Source of the DNA: CAVPJC01 sp963705155
Lineage (GTDB): Bacteria; Chloroflexota; Anaerolineae; Anaerolineales; UBA4823
DNA length: 64,000 nucleotides
NCBI GenBank assembly: GCA_963705155.1
Contig: CAVPJC010000013.1
Coordinates: 496,001 to 560,000 of the forward strand
Reading direction: 5' to 3'
Each line of letters starts with the position of its first letter. Position 1 is the stretch's first letter. The translations under genes and the position numbers were made by a program. Of this stretch, positions 38,521 to 46,767 are shown piece after piece. A model generated the notes under the pieces. The model was not told where the DNA came from. It did not search any database and saw only the letters and a list, made by a program, of their open reading frames with translations.

Positions 38521-38527
38521 TTTTATT
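38521..38527. repeat. Target-site duplication, left copy (TTTTATT)
   Basis: TTTTATT at 38521-38527 matches TTTTATT at 40017-40023, immediately outside the inverted repeats of the second insertion sequence. Confidence 0.65.
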
Positions 38528-40016
38528 CTCGAGTTTAGACAAATATTAGGGCGGTTCTGCCCTTGAGCAAAACCGCCCCTTGGTAGAAACTTGGAGTTGT
38601 GACACAACAAGAGACTACCAAGCAGGACATTAACAAACTAATCGAATTTCGTCAAGCCATTTATGCCAACGCGCTGCAATCTCGGCGGGATGCGCAGTTC
38701 GATCTTCTGGATGCGCTTCTGTCGGTAGGACAAGTCAGTTCCTTTGCGATGTTGAGCCAGTCTGACCAGTTCCGGCGAAAGTGGCCCAGCCTGTATGCTG
38801 CAGTTGAGGATGGAGTGCTCGACAGCAACTGGCTGCGGTGCTTTCTGGGGCAACAGGCGCCTCAACAGGGAATTTGTGTCTTTCCGATTGATGGCTCACC
38901 CTGGCCCAGGCCAAGATCCCGAGTACTGGACGACCGGCAGTATGTGTACCAGGCGAGCAGCGATGTGAACGGCGGCACGGTCACCATCGGCTACCCCTAT
39001 TCGCTGCTGGAATGGTGCGCCGAGCCGCACTCCAGTTGGTCGTTGCCCGTGGATGTGCGCCGGGTGCCGAGCACACAAACCGCTCAGGAAGTCGGTGCAG
39101 AGCAAATCAAAGCCCTGGCGAACACCCGAGCAGCCTATCTGGAAGCGCTGGACATCATTGCGGCGGATGGCAAGTACGGGAATGCCGGGTTCCTGCGTTC
39201 GGTGAAAGGGTTGCGCTGTGGCATCCTGGCTCGTTTGCGCTGCGATCGGGTTCTGTGCGGCTCACCCCCACCTCCGACGGGCAAAAAGGGTCGTCCCCGA
39301 GTGCATGGAGCCCGCTTTGCCTTCAAAGAGCCAGAGACCTGGGGCACACCCGACGAAGTGATTGAGCTGGAAGACCCTGGCTGGGGACAGGTACGCCTGG
39401 AGCGCTGGAATGGGCTGCACGAGAAGAAGGGCGCTGACGTGCCTTACGCTGTGATCCGGGCCAATGTTCATCTGGAACGCAGCCAACCGCCAGCAGCCCT
39501 GTGGCTCGCCTGGTTATCCCCAGACCCGTCTCCCAGCACCATTCCGGTGACGGTGGAGACGATCTGGCGAGCATATGTCTCTCGCTGGCCAGTCGAACCG
39601 GGCATCCACTTCCGCAAAGAAACCCTGGGTTGGACGATGCCGCAGTTCCAGACCAAAGAAGCGGGAGACCGCTGGACGGAGCTAACCGCTGTCGCCTGCT
39701 GGTTGCTTTACCTGGCCCGCCCAATTGTTGAGGACACACCGCTTCCCTGGCAAAAACCGCAGCAGCGTTTGACACCCCAGCGGGTTCAGCAGGGCATCTA
39801 CCCGATTTTTGCGCTGCTTGGCAGTCCGGCTCGCCCACCCAAAAAGCGTGGAAAAGCGCCCGGTTGGCCGCAAGGCAGACAAAGAACGCCGAAACAACGC
39901 TATGCTGTGGTCAAAAAGACGCCTGCAGCGGCAAAAATGGCTTGAAACTCGATTGGTAAGGTGCTGATTTTCAACCCGACCGAAAGTCGGGAGTATTACT
40001 TTTGTCTAAAGACGAG
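38528..40016 (+). mobile_element. Insertion sequence with DDE transposase, 16-bp imperfect inverted repeats
   Basis: A ~1,489-base element bounded by CTCGAGTTTAGACAAA (38528-38543) and TTTGTCTAAAGACGAG (40001-40016), matching in 14 of 16 bases when one is inverted, with a 7-base duplication outside. A subterminal hairpin, GGGCGGTT/AACCGCCC at 38549-38578, lies ahead of the transposase and another, CCCGAC/GTCGGG at 39975-39991, just after it. Such hairpins can shield the gene from read-through or end its transcript. I cannot name the ISfinder family with confidence; the transposase is of the IS4/IS701-like DDE type. Confidence 0.8.
38599..39945 (+). CDS. DDE transposase
   Basis: An intact 448-residue transposase, GTG start at 38599 behind TTGGAG. 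Candidate catalytic residues: Asp in FPIDGSPWPR (~residue 98), Asp in IAADGKYGN (~residue 192) and Glu in a RWPVEPGIHFRKE-like block, the Y/W-x-R-W...E arrangement of IS4-like enzymes. The C-terminal ~40 residues are Lys/Pro/Arg-rich and probably bind DNA. Codon use looks somewhat richer in GC and different from the neighbours. Intact frame and clean duplication suggest a recent or recently active insertion. I recall such transposases from Chloroflexota and cyanobacteria but cannot verify the family. Confidence 0.85.
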   Translation: MTQQETTKQDINKLIEFRQAIYANALQSRRDAQFDLLDALLSVGQVSSFAMLSQSDQFRRKWPSLYAAVEDGVLDSNWLRCFLGQQAPQQGICVFPIDGSPWPRPRSRVLDDRQYVYQASSDVNGGTVTIGYPYSLLEWCAEPHSSWSLPVDVRRVPSTQTAQEVGAEQIKALANTRAAYLEALDIIAADGKYGNAGFLRSVKGLRCGILARLRCDRVLCGSPPPPTGKKGRPRVHGARFAFKEPETWGTPDEVIELEDPGWGQVRLERWNGLHEKKGADVPYAVIRANVHLERSQPPAALWLAWLSPDPSPSTIPVTVETIWRAYVSRWPVEPGIHFRKETLGWTMPQFQTKEAGDRWTELTAVACWLLYLARPIVEDTPLPWQKPQQRLTPQRVQQGIYPIFALLGSPARPPKKRGKAPGWPQGRQRTPKQRYAVVKKTPAAAKMA

Positions 40017-40026
40017 TTTTATTATT

Positions 40027-40311
40027 TTACCTTATAAATTGCCTCGAGATTAACCTAATATGAAAATCATTGATCAAACCTTGCCGGTCTCGGTTCGCAC
40101 GAGATCGATGGTTACAACAGCATGTCTCAGGTGAGGAATAACGATGCTGCCGCAAAACCAAGTAATTCCATCGTTTTGGATCGAGAACCCCGTCTTTGTA
40201 CGCAACGCCATCCAGGTTGTAGAAGCGTTTTATGCCCAGATGATCAATCTGCGCGATACGGTCGTTCATACGGGTGCGGTACGAGCGAAATTTGTCTAGC
40301 CGGTTTGACAT
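40027..40311 (-). pseudogene. Remnant of a carboxymuconolactone decarboxylase-like gene
   Basis: The first ~45 residues (MNDRIAQIDHLGIKRFYNLDGVAYKDGVLDPK) match the N-terminus of carboxymuconolactone decarboxylase/AhpD-like proteins. After DPK the matching continues in another frame (TMELLGFAAS), then becomes unclear, and the Cys-x2-Cys-type active site is not intact. The open frame ends 11 bases before the insertion sequence, and the far flank of that element shows no continuation. I read it as a decayed, truncated gene rather than one simply split by the element. Confidence 0.5.
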
Positions 40312-40831
40312 TAGCGAGCACCTTTTAGGCTATCGGATGGGGTATTGTTTCACAAGAATTATGTTTTCATGAGGTTAGAAGACCTGAGATCCCTCTGTGG
40401 AGCAGGATGATTGCGAATGCTCCCAGAATTATCAGGCTGAGCAGGGTAAGATAACGGACGAGAAGCGGACCCATGCGAAGCGCCTGCTGGAAGATGGCAA
40501 CCAGGATAAGCATGCCTGTGATGAACATTCCGTAGAATCCAACCAGGAATGCCGCAGTGTGCCAGGCGGAAATTTTCAAGGCTGTGAGCAATAAAGGGCC
40601 ATTGACGAGCGTCCAGAAAGTATAAGGACCTGGACTAAGAGAGTTGACCAAAATCGCGCGCCAAAAGATTGGAATGCGAGAAGGCCGAGCAATCGTACTA
40701 TTTTGCGGGAATGTAGGTTCACCCGGAGCAGCGAGTCGCCACTGCCGCCAACCGCTCCATACCAGATAAAGGGCAAAAATGCCCCCCGCCAGGCTTACTC
40801 CGCTTAAAAATCGTGAGGGCAGCCGGTTAAA

Positions 40832-40836
40832 CAATA
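40832..40836. repeat. Target-site duplication, left copy (CAATA)
   Basis: CAATA at 40832-40836 is repeated at 41859-41863, directly outside the 16-base inverted repeats. Because the element begins with A, a 6-base CAATAA reading is also possible, but 5 bases restores the exporter frame. Confidence 0.75.
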
Positions 40837-41858
40837 ACGTCTGATGTGAAATCAAAAACGAGTTGACGAAAAGGGGAATGTCCGTCAAGATATAAGATGC
40901 CAATCAACACCTTGAGGAGGACATTCCCATGACAAGTATATCCATTTCCGACATTTTGACCATAATATTCGTCCTGGTTGATGACTGGTACCAAAAACAT
41001 GGCGTCAAACTACTCAAAGGCAAGGCAGGCATGAAACCTGTATTTGCAGACAGCGAAGTGATTACGTTGATGTTGGCTCAAGATTACATCCCCTATCCGA
41101 GCGAAACGCAGTACATCGAGTTCATGCGGGCCAACTACCTGACTCTGTTTCCCAAATTACTCGACCAAAGCCAGTTCAATCGTCGTGCTCGATCATTGCA
41201 TTTACTGGTTGAACAACTCCGACGCTACTGGGTACAACAGAAGGGTTGGCATCTTGAAAGCGAAGTTTCTGCTGGATACCAAACCCGTGCCTGTAATCGG
41301 CTACAAACGCAGCAAACGCCATAGTGATTTTGCAGGCAGCGCCAATTATGGTCAAATGTGCCAGCCGTCATTTGCACTACTTCGGTTACAAGTTGGTTAC
41401 CCTCAGCACTTTGAGCGGTATCCCTATCCTTTACGATCTGGTTCCCGCTAACTTGGATGAGCGACTGGCTGCAGAAGCCATCATCGATTATCTGGTGTAC
41501 TGTGACATCTTTGCCGATAAAGGTTTCATCGGCTTGGAGTGGCAAACCCAGATCTTCGACCAAACAAACAACCTGATTTGGACCCCTCGCCGCTCCAATC
41601 AGCACCTTCAAAACACCAGAGTTTGGATCGTTGGTTGAGCAGTGTCCGCCAACGAATTGAAGGCGTTTTCCATGAAATCCAGAATACAGGACGCAATATC
41701 GAGCGCTTACTTGACCAAAACTGTGGTCGGTCTTTGTACCCGGGTGATTGTCAAAGTGACCAGCCATCTTTTGCGGCACTTGTTACGGATTGATTTCGGT
41801 GTTAATGTTCAGACCTTCGATGTCAATGCTATCAATTTAATCATTTCACATCAGACGT
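40837..41858 (+). mobile_element. IS982-family insertion sequence inside the LysE-type gene
   Basis: A 1,022-base element with perfect 16-base inverted repeats: ACGTCTGATGTGAAAT at 40837-40852 and its complement at 41843-41858, flanked by CAATA. It carries one transposase on the plus strand, opposite to the interrupted exporter. The repeats differ from those of the element at 35656, so these are two distinct IS982-family members in the same 6-kb stretch. Confidence 0.88.
40929..41840 (+). pseudogene. IS982-family transposase with several frameshifts
   Basis: ATG at 40929 with TTGAGGAGGAC upstream. Frame one gives FADSEVITLMLAQ, NYLTLFPKLLDQSQFNRRARSL; frame two LDTKPVPVIGYKRSKR with the first catalytic Asp and GSANYG; frame three YFGYKLVTLSTLSGIPILYDLVPANLDE and DIFADKGFIG; frame four SSVRQRIEGVFHEIQNTGRNIERLL; and a last frame CTRVIVKVTSHLLRHLL. 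Breaks are at about 41265, 41350, 41630 and 41715. The 3' limit is uncertain because no stop is seen in the final frame within the element. Either the copy is decayed or the region is poorly sequenced; perfect ends favour the latter. Confidence 0.75.
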
Positions 41859-42190
41859 CAATAACAAGATCGTCAATACGATGGGTATATCGCTGATCAA
41901 CGGTGCGAGGGTGAGCGGTGCGCTGCGGCGCCAACCACCACTCAGGGTCTGGTTGATCAGAAAGGTCTGGAAAAAACCAGGGGAAGCGGCTGCACTAAGT
42001 CCCAGGGCAAAACCCTGCAAAAAGAAGGCATCCACCACGGCATTATACCCGGTATCGATCAAGGCCAAGTAAAAATTTATCTGGTAGTACGGCTGGCAGT
42101 ATAATAAATGACCTTGATGGAATTTTTATTGTAATCAAGGCAGACTGACCGGTTTAACCGAATAGATGTTGGGTAGATGAGGAGCAAGTG

Positions 42191-43522
42191 ATGCCGGATA
42201 ATCTGCCAATGAGCAGGATCATCAGAACCTGGTGGCCGCTGGCTGCGAGCTGGTTATTGATGGGCGTCGAAACGCCGGTGTTGAGCGCAGTGATGGCCAG
42301 ATTGGTTAATCCCGAGATCAACCTGGCTGCCTACGGCGGGGTGGTATTTCCGATATCGCTTATTGTCGAATCTCCGGTGATCATGCTTTTGGCCGCCTCC
42401 ACTGCTTTAAGTAAGGATTGGGACGCATATATCCGTTTGAAACGCTTCATGGCGGTGACTGCATCAGTTATGACCGGGCTGCACATGCTGATTGCTTTTA
42501 CTCCCCTTTACTACTTTGTGGTTGAGCGCCTGTTAGACGTCCCCCCCGTAATCATTGAGCCGGCCCGTATTGGTCTTATGATTATGACGCCGTGGACGTG
42601 GTCGATTGCATTTCGCCGGTTCAACCAGGGGGTATTAATTCGATTTGGCCATTCGCGCAGTGTGAGTGCAGGCACGTTGATCCGGTTAACCGCAGATGGT
42701 TTGGTGTTGGTCACAGGTTATATGCTGGGAAACATCCCCGGTATTGTGGTGGCCACGACTGCAGTGGCAGCCGGAGTGATCAGTGAGGCTTTATTTGTTG
42801 GATATGTGGTACAACCTGTCTTAAAGTTCGAGTTGAAAGCAGCCCCACCCACGGCAGTACCGCTTACCTTGCAAGCCTTCCTGCGGTTTTACTTACCCCT
42901 GGCTATGACCTCGCTATTGACCCTGCTGGTTCAGCCGATTGGCAGCGCCGCATTGAGCCGCATGCCAAATGCCTTGGAATCACTGGCGGTGTGGCCGGTG
43001 GTGTCTGGGTTGATCTTCATGTTCAGAAGCCTGGGCGTCGCCTATAATGAGGTTGTGGTGGCCCTGCTGGATGAGCCACACGCCGCGTTAAACTTGCGCC
43101 GTTTTAGCTTCTGGCTGGGCAGCAGCACGACACTTGGATTGCTGCTATTGGCCGCCACCCCATTAGCAGAATTTTGGTTTGGCCGGGTATCAGCGCTGCA
43201 GGCCAGCCTGGTCGAACTTGCACGCACAGGTGTGTGGTTTGCGCTGGCTATGCCATTCCTGGCAGTGCTGCAAAGCTGGTACCAGGGCGCGATTTTACAC
43301 GGCAGGCGAACGGGTGCAATTACGGAAGCGGTTGCTATATATCTAGGGCTGATGGGTGGGCTGCTATTTGCCGGAACCATATGGGGGAAGACCACAGGGA
43401 TTTATATCGGGTTGGGAGCTATGAGTGTCAGTATGGCAGTGCAGACATTGTGGTTATGGCGCCGGAGCAGGATTGTGATTAAGGATTTATTGGAGTTCCG
43501 CGGTGAGGTGGGCTATGTTTAA
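42191..43522 (+). CDS. MATE/MOP-superfamily-like membrane transporter
   Basis: A 443-residue integral membrane protein with about twelve hydrophobic segments and few charged residues between them, in the pattern of MATE/polysaccharide flippase (MOP superfamily) proteins; the first helix contains WPLAASWLLMGVETPVLSA. No substrate-specific motif is visible, so drug/sodium antiport and lipid-precursor flipping are both possible. ATG 42191 with GAGGAGCA upstream. Its last codons overlap the start of the PPDK regulatory gene by 8 bases, so translation of the two is coupled, although no functional link is known to me. Confidence 0.75.
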   Translation: MPDNLPMSRIIRTWWPLAASWLLMGVETPVLSAVMARLVNPEINLAAYGGVVFPISLIVESPVIMLLAASTALSKDWDAYIRLKRFMAVTASVMTGLHMLIAFTPLYYFVVERLLDVPPVIIEPARIGLMIMTPWTWSIAFRRFNQGVLIRFGHSRSVSAGTLIRLTADGLVLVTGYMLGNIPGIVVATTAVAAGVISEALFVGYVVQPVLKFELKAAPPTAVPLTLQAFLRFYLPLAMTSLLTLLVQPIGSAALSRMPNALESLAVWPVVSGLIFMFRSLGVAYNEVVVALLDEPHAALNLRRFSFWLGSSTTLGLLLLAATPLAEFWFGRVSALQASLVELARTGVWFALAMPFLAVLQSWYQGAILHGRRTGAITEAVAIYLGLMGGLLFAGTIWGKTTGIYIGLGAMSVSMAVQTLWLWRRSRIVIKDLLEFRGEVGYV

Positions 43523-44324
43523 TATATTTGCCGTTTCTGATGCCACGGGAAAGACTGCTGAGGGCGTGGTAAGGGCAGCCCTCACGCAATTCGACGAGTC
43601 GAAGGTCACCGTTACCCGCCGTGGCGGGGTTCGCACAACTGAGCAAATCCACAGGGTGGTTCAAGAAGCATCCCAAAGCGAGGGATTTATTGTGCACACG
43701 CTGGTGTCTGAAGCGCTGCGCCGGGATATGTTTGCAGCCGGCAGAGCAGCCAATGTAGCCACGATTGACTTAATGGGATCGCTGCTGGTCCAATTGACAG
43801 ATCTTCTTTCCGTTCAACCGCGATCTGAACCCGGATTATTCCAAACCTTTGACGATGTTTACGTGCAGCGCATCGATGCGATTAATTTCGCGGTGAGGCA
43901 CGATGATGGCGCCAATGTGGATGATCTTGATAAGGCTGAGATCGTCCTGGTGGGTGTCTCCCGTACATCGAAGACGCCCCTCAGCATTTATCTTTCCTAC
44001 CGCGGCTGGCGTGTAGCGAACGTACCCATCATTTTGGGGGTAGAACCGCCGGATCAGTTGTTCTCATTACCCAGACGACGAGTAGTGGGGCTGATTGTGC
44101 GTCCAGAGCGACTTTCAGCCCTGAGAATGGCGCGCGTGGAGCATTTGGGAACTCAAAACCTGGGTTATGCGGATATTGAGCATGTCAGCCAGGAAGTTGC
44201 CTATGCTTATGAGGTATTCGAACGACGGCGAGATTGGCCGCTGGTGGATGTAACTACAAAACCAATTGAGGAGACAGCCGCAGAAATCGTTGCCCTCTTA
44301 GGTCAAAGGGAGAGAATTGATTAG
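43515..44324 (+). CDS. Pyruvate, phosphate dikinase regulatory protein (DUF299 kinase/phosphorylase)
   Basis: A ~269-residue bifunctional serine/threonine kinase and pyrophosphorylase of the PSRP family that switches pyruvate phosphate dikinase or PEP synthase by ADP-dependent phosphorylation. Typical blocks: VSDATGKTAEGVV at the start, VQRIDAINFAVRHDDG, and the P-loop-like GVSRTSKTPLSIYLS near residue 150, followed by NVPIILGVEPP. ATG 43515 overlaps the previous gene's end; GTG 43503 is an alternative. The target enzyme is not encoded in the window. Confidence 0.92.
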   Translation: MFNIFAVSDATGKTAEGVVRAALTQFDESKVTVTRRGGVRTTEQIHRVVQEASQSEGFIVHTLVSEALRRDMFAAGRAANVATIDLMGSLLVQLTDLLSVQPRSEPGLFQTFDDVYVQRIDAINFAVRHDDGANVDDLDKAEIVLVGVSRTSKTPLSIYLSYRGWRVANVPIILGVEPPDQLFSLPRRRVVGLIVRPERLSALRMARVEHLGTQNLGYADIEHVSQEVAYAYEVFERRRDWPLVDVTTKPIEETAAEIVALLGQRERID

Positions 44325-44333
44325 TAGGTTGAC

Positions 44334-45195
44334 CTATTTTTGTAATAGAAAGGCTGTCAGCGCTTCGATCTCTCCATCGTGTAGATCCAAATCAGGCATC
44401 TGGGTTTCAGGTTTCACCGAGACCGGGTCAGCAAGCCAGACGGCAAGATAATCCGCCGTGGTGGGGTATTTCGACAGGTCGGGTCCCATTTCTGTGGAGA
44501 AGGTGAAATACCGGGTCTCAATACCACTGTGCCTGTGACAGGCGATACAGCCCTTGGAAATGAAAAGCCCTTTGCCATAGGATACCGGATCCAAATTCAC
44601 AGAAGCCGGTACATTGGACGTCGAATTCTCGATGTGGTTGGAGGCAGAGACGATGCTTCCGGCGCCAATCAGCAGGCCAATGATAACCAGAGCCAATGAC
44701 CATTTTTAAGCGGCGAGTGACCGCAAACAGCAATCCTGCTGCAAGCAGTATAACGAAAGCCAGGGACGCCAGATTGGTGGCAACGCCTGAAAGATTTCCG
44801 GGTTTGACCATGGTGGAAGCATTGCCTGGTGCTACGACAAGATCAGGCATGGGCTGATCCATGGTGAATGCTTGGATCGACCATTCCCAGGCGCCAGGCT
44901 GAGGCAGGAGAATCTCTGCTTTGTACATTCCAGGCTGTCCTTCGATCGGGGCAGCGGAGAATTTTACCCCCTCCATCGTTTGGGGGAGGGTGAACGTGAT
45001 GGTGGGTTCCAGACCTGGAAGCAGGGTGCGACCGTGCTGGCGGACGGCAAACTGAACTGTGAAAGGCGCGTTGGCAGCTATGTGACCGGGCAGGTCCTCG
45101 ATGGTGATCACAGCCCAACCTCCTGCCAGAACAGGGAATATCAAGATCGAACCCAAGAACGCGGCGGTAAGGAGGGTGCATATGAATTTTTTCAT
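44334..45195 (-). CDS. YtkA/FixH-like domain fused to cytochrome c; one frameshift
   Basis: Two frames join into one exported or membrane protein of about 286 residues. Part one: signal-like helix MKKFICTLLTAAFLGSI, a beta-sandwich region (FTVQFAVRQHGRTLLPGLEPTITF, MYKAEILLPQPGAWEW) like YtkA/FixH domains, and a membrane helix. Part two: a second membrane helix (LALVIIGLLIGAGSIV), then a class I c-type cytochrome with the heme motif CIACH and a likely axial Met in TQMPDL. The break lies at T5, 44703-44707; removing one base gives ...RRLKWSLALVIIG.... ATG 45195 with GGAGA upstream. It follows the anti-sigma gene, so it is probably in the sigma operon. A redox or metal-related sensor or electron carrier is inferred. 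Confidence 0.8.
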
Positions 45196-45226
45196 GTCAG
45201 GTCTCCATATAGATGGGGTAGCGGAT

Positions 45227-46040
45227 TTATGGTTGCATGGATTCGGCGATTTTCCGGGTTTCATCGAGAGTGAGCTGGCTTTCAAGGCGGTAGGTGACGC
45301 CATCTTCAGCCCAAATCAGGGCATTGCCGGCTACGATCCGGCGGAACTCGATCTCGCCATTTTTTAAAACCAGAGGGTACGGCCCTTCGGCCCAGACGGC
45401 ATCCACATCGCCAACTTGCGTCGTTTCGAAAAAATATGGAGCGCCTTTTTCGCCTGCCCAGGAGCCTGGACCAATCTCGAACAAGGCGAGGTGGATTTTT
45501 TCAGGGGTTTCTTGATCCATCCAGACCAGAATGACCATCGCCCCGCCCAGAGTTTGTAAATAAATATGATCGGGATGGCCAAGATTTTTTGGATAAGAGG
45601 GTAATCGCAAAGCAAAACCCGCGCTGCGTTGGGCCTCAACGAGTGTGGTCTCACCTTTTATCTCCAGCAAGGAGACCAAATCGAATGGAGTCGGGGAGGG
45701 AATTGGAGTTTTAGCTGGAGAAAGGCCTGTGATGGCGCCTTGCGGATCAGGTTCAGCAGTAGGGAGCGGTTCACCCAGATTGATTCGAATAGCCCCGATT
45801 TGCAGGAAATCGATGATCGCGGCTCGAACGGCGGGAATGCTCAATGTGGCCGCCATCACGGCGAGAACCAGAGCCAGAAAGGCCAGCCCCAGGCGCAAGG
45901 ATGGGCGATGCGAGGGCAGGCTCTCATGATCGAGTTCGACTTCTCACCTGGCTGGCAATATCAGGTGAAGGTGGGTACTGAAACGAGGCTGCCAGCCGCC
46001 GCAAGTTTGCCTGGTAATTTTCTGAAGAAGAGTTGGTCAT
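45227..46040 (-). CDS. Membrane-bound anti-sigma-like protein; one frameshift
   Basis: About 270 residues. ATG 46040 overlaps the sigma factor stop (ATGA). A short N-terminal part (MTNSSSENYQANLRRL) ends in a false stop after RSRTRS; the adjacent frame continues with SLRLGLAFLALVLAVMAATLS, a membrane helix, then a Pro-rich linker and an extracytoplasmic domain with VEAQRSAGFALRLPSYPKNLG and a C-terminal ISQL/EFRRIVAG region. One indel near 45925 joins them. Position and topology fit an anti-sigma factor holding the ECF sigma; the extracytoplasmic part resembles DUF4367-type domains. No zinc-finger HxxxCxxC motif is seen. Confidence 0.65.
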
Positions 46041-46699
46041 TCGAGCATCTCCCTGAGCCAGGGGTAATCCTTCTCAATTAACACTCTCAACCGAATCAGT
46101 GCACGATGCAGGCGTGATTTAACAGTTCCCGTGGCAACGCCCAGCGCCTGGGCGGTTTCTTCAACCGTCAAATCTAAAAAGAAACGCAGATAAACCACCT
46201 GTTGGTCGTTCAATTCCATACACTGGACAACCTCCCACAAGTTTTGGGATTCTATTTTCTTGATACTGGCAGTTTCAACCAACTTTTGGGTCTGCGGTTC
46301 ATGTTTTACCAGTTTTTGTAGGGCGAACAGATACCGCCCCAACGACCGGCGGCGGTTGCGAGCCTGGTTGGCGGTGATCTTCAACAGCCAGGGACGCAGG
46401 GGTCGGGAGGCGTCAAAACGATGCAGAGCATGGTAGGCTCGGATCAGTGCATCCTGTACGGCATCCTCGGCTTCAGCAGGATCTCCCAAAATCAGGTAAG
46501 CGAAACGAAATGCCGCCTGCTGGTGAGCGCGCACAAGCGCCTCCCAGGCGGCGCTATCGCCTGTGCGGGCGCGCAGCACCAGGTTCGCTTCCGTCTCCAG
46601 GATTCTGCGGGCTGGATTGATGGAATTTCTGCAGGTGTTGAGGTTTGCATCTATAAGATATACACCCAATAAGACCGGGAGGTTCCCGGGAGCGTCCAC
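46037..46699 (-). CDS. ECF RNA polymerase sigma factor
   Basis: A sigma-70 family extracytoplasmic-function factor. Region 2: YLILGDPAEAEDAVQDALIRAYHALHRFD and RPWLLKITANQARNRRR; region 4: NDQQVVYLRFFLDLTVEETAQALGVATGTVKSRLHRALIRLR, a helix-turn-helix that reads the -35 element. The N-terminal ~40 residues before RARTGD are unusual and the GTG start at 46699 is uncertain; a start nearer the RRILETEANL block is possible but lacks a standard codon. The overlapping downstream gene encodes a membrane protein with anti-sigma features, and a cytochrome fusion follows, so the target of regulation probably includes this operon itself. Confidence 0.88.
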   Translation of the reverse strand: MDAPGNLPVLLGVYLIDANLNTCRNSINPARRILETEANLVLRARTGDSAAWEALVRAHQQAAFRFAYLILGDPAEAEDAVQDALIRAYHALHRFDASRPLRPWLLKITANQARNRRRSLGRYLFALQKLVKHEPQTQKLVETASIKKIESQNLWEVVQCMELNDQQVVYLRFFLDLTVEETAQALGVATGTVKSRLHRALIRLRVLIEKDYPWLREMLE

Positions 46700-46744
46700 C
46701 GCAGGATAGTGAACCGTTAAGAGAGAAGCGCCGATGATAACTGG

Positions 46745-46752
46745 ATTATAAT
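46745..46752. promoter_or_regulatory. Shared palindromic -10 box between the sigma and M48 genes
   Basis: ATTATAAT at 46745-46752 is self-complementary and offers TATAAT on both strands in the gap between the divergent sigma gene and M48 protease gene. No good -35 hexamer is seen on either strand. Only 15 bases separate it from the M48 ATG, so if used, that leader is very short. Confidence 0.3.
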
Positions 46753-46767
46753 CAGGAATATAATTTC

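Larger units (their letters stand above)
40367..42068 (-). pseudogene. LysE/RhtB-type exporter split by an insertion sequence
   Basis: The N-terminal part (42068 to about 41859) contains a membrane protein start with FALGLSAAASPG, the typical first helix of LysE-family amino-acid exporters; the C-terminal part (40836 to 40367) continues with LPSRFLSGVSLAGGIFALYLVWSGW and further helices. Deleting the element at 40837-41858 and one copy of CAATA restores an in-frame join, ...IVLTILLLFNRLPSRF..., giving a protein of about 225 residues. The rest of the gene looks undamaged, so the insertion is probably recent. The export function is lost in this sequence; the substrate (amino acids or analogues) is unknown. 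Confidence 0.85.

Noticed and set aside
40027..40311. Decarboxylase-like gene split by the neighbouring IS
   Set aside because: The flank on the far side of the IS (about 38,460-38,527) shows no continuation, so the gene was probably already truncated or decayed.
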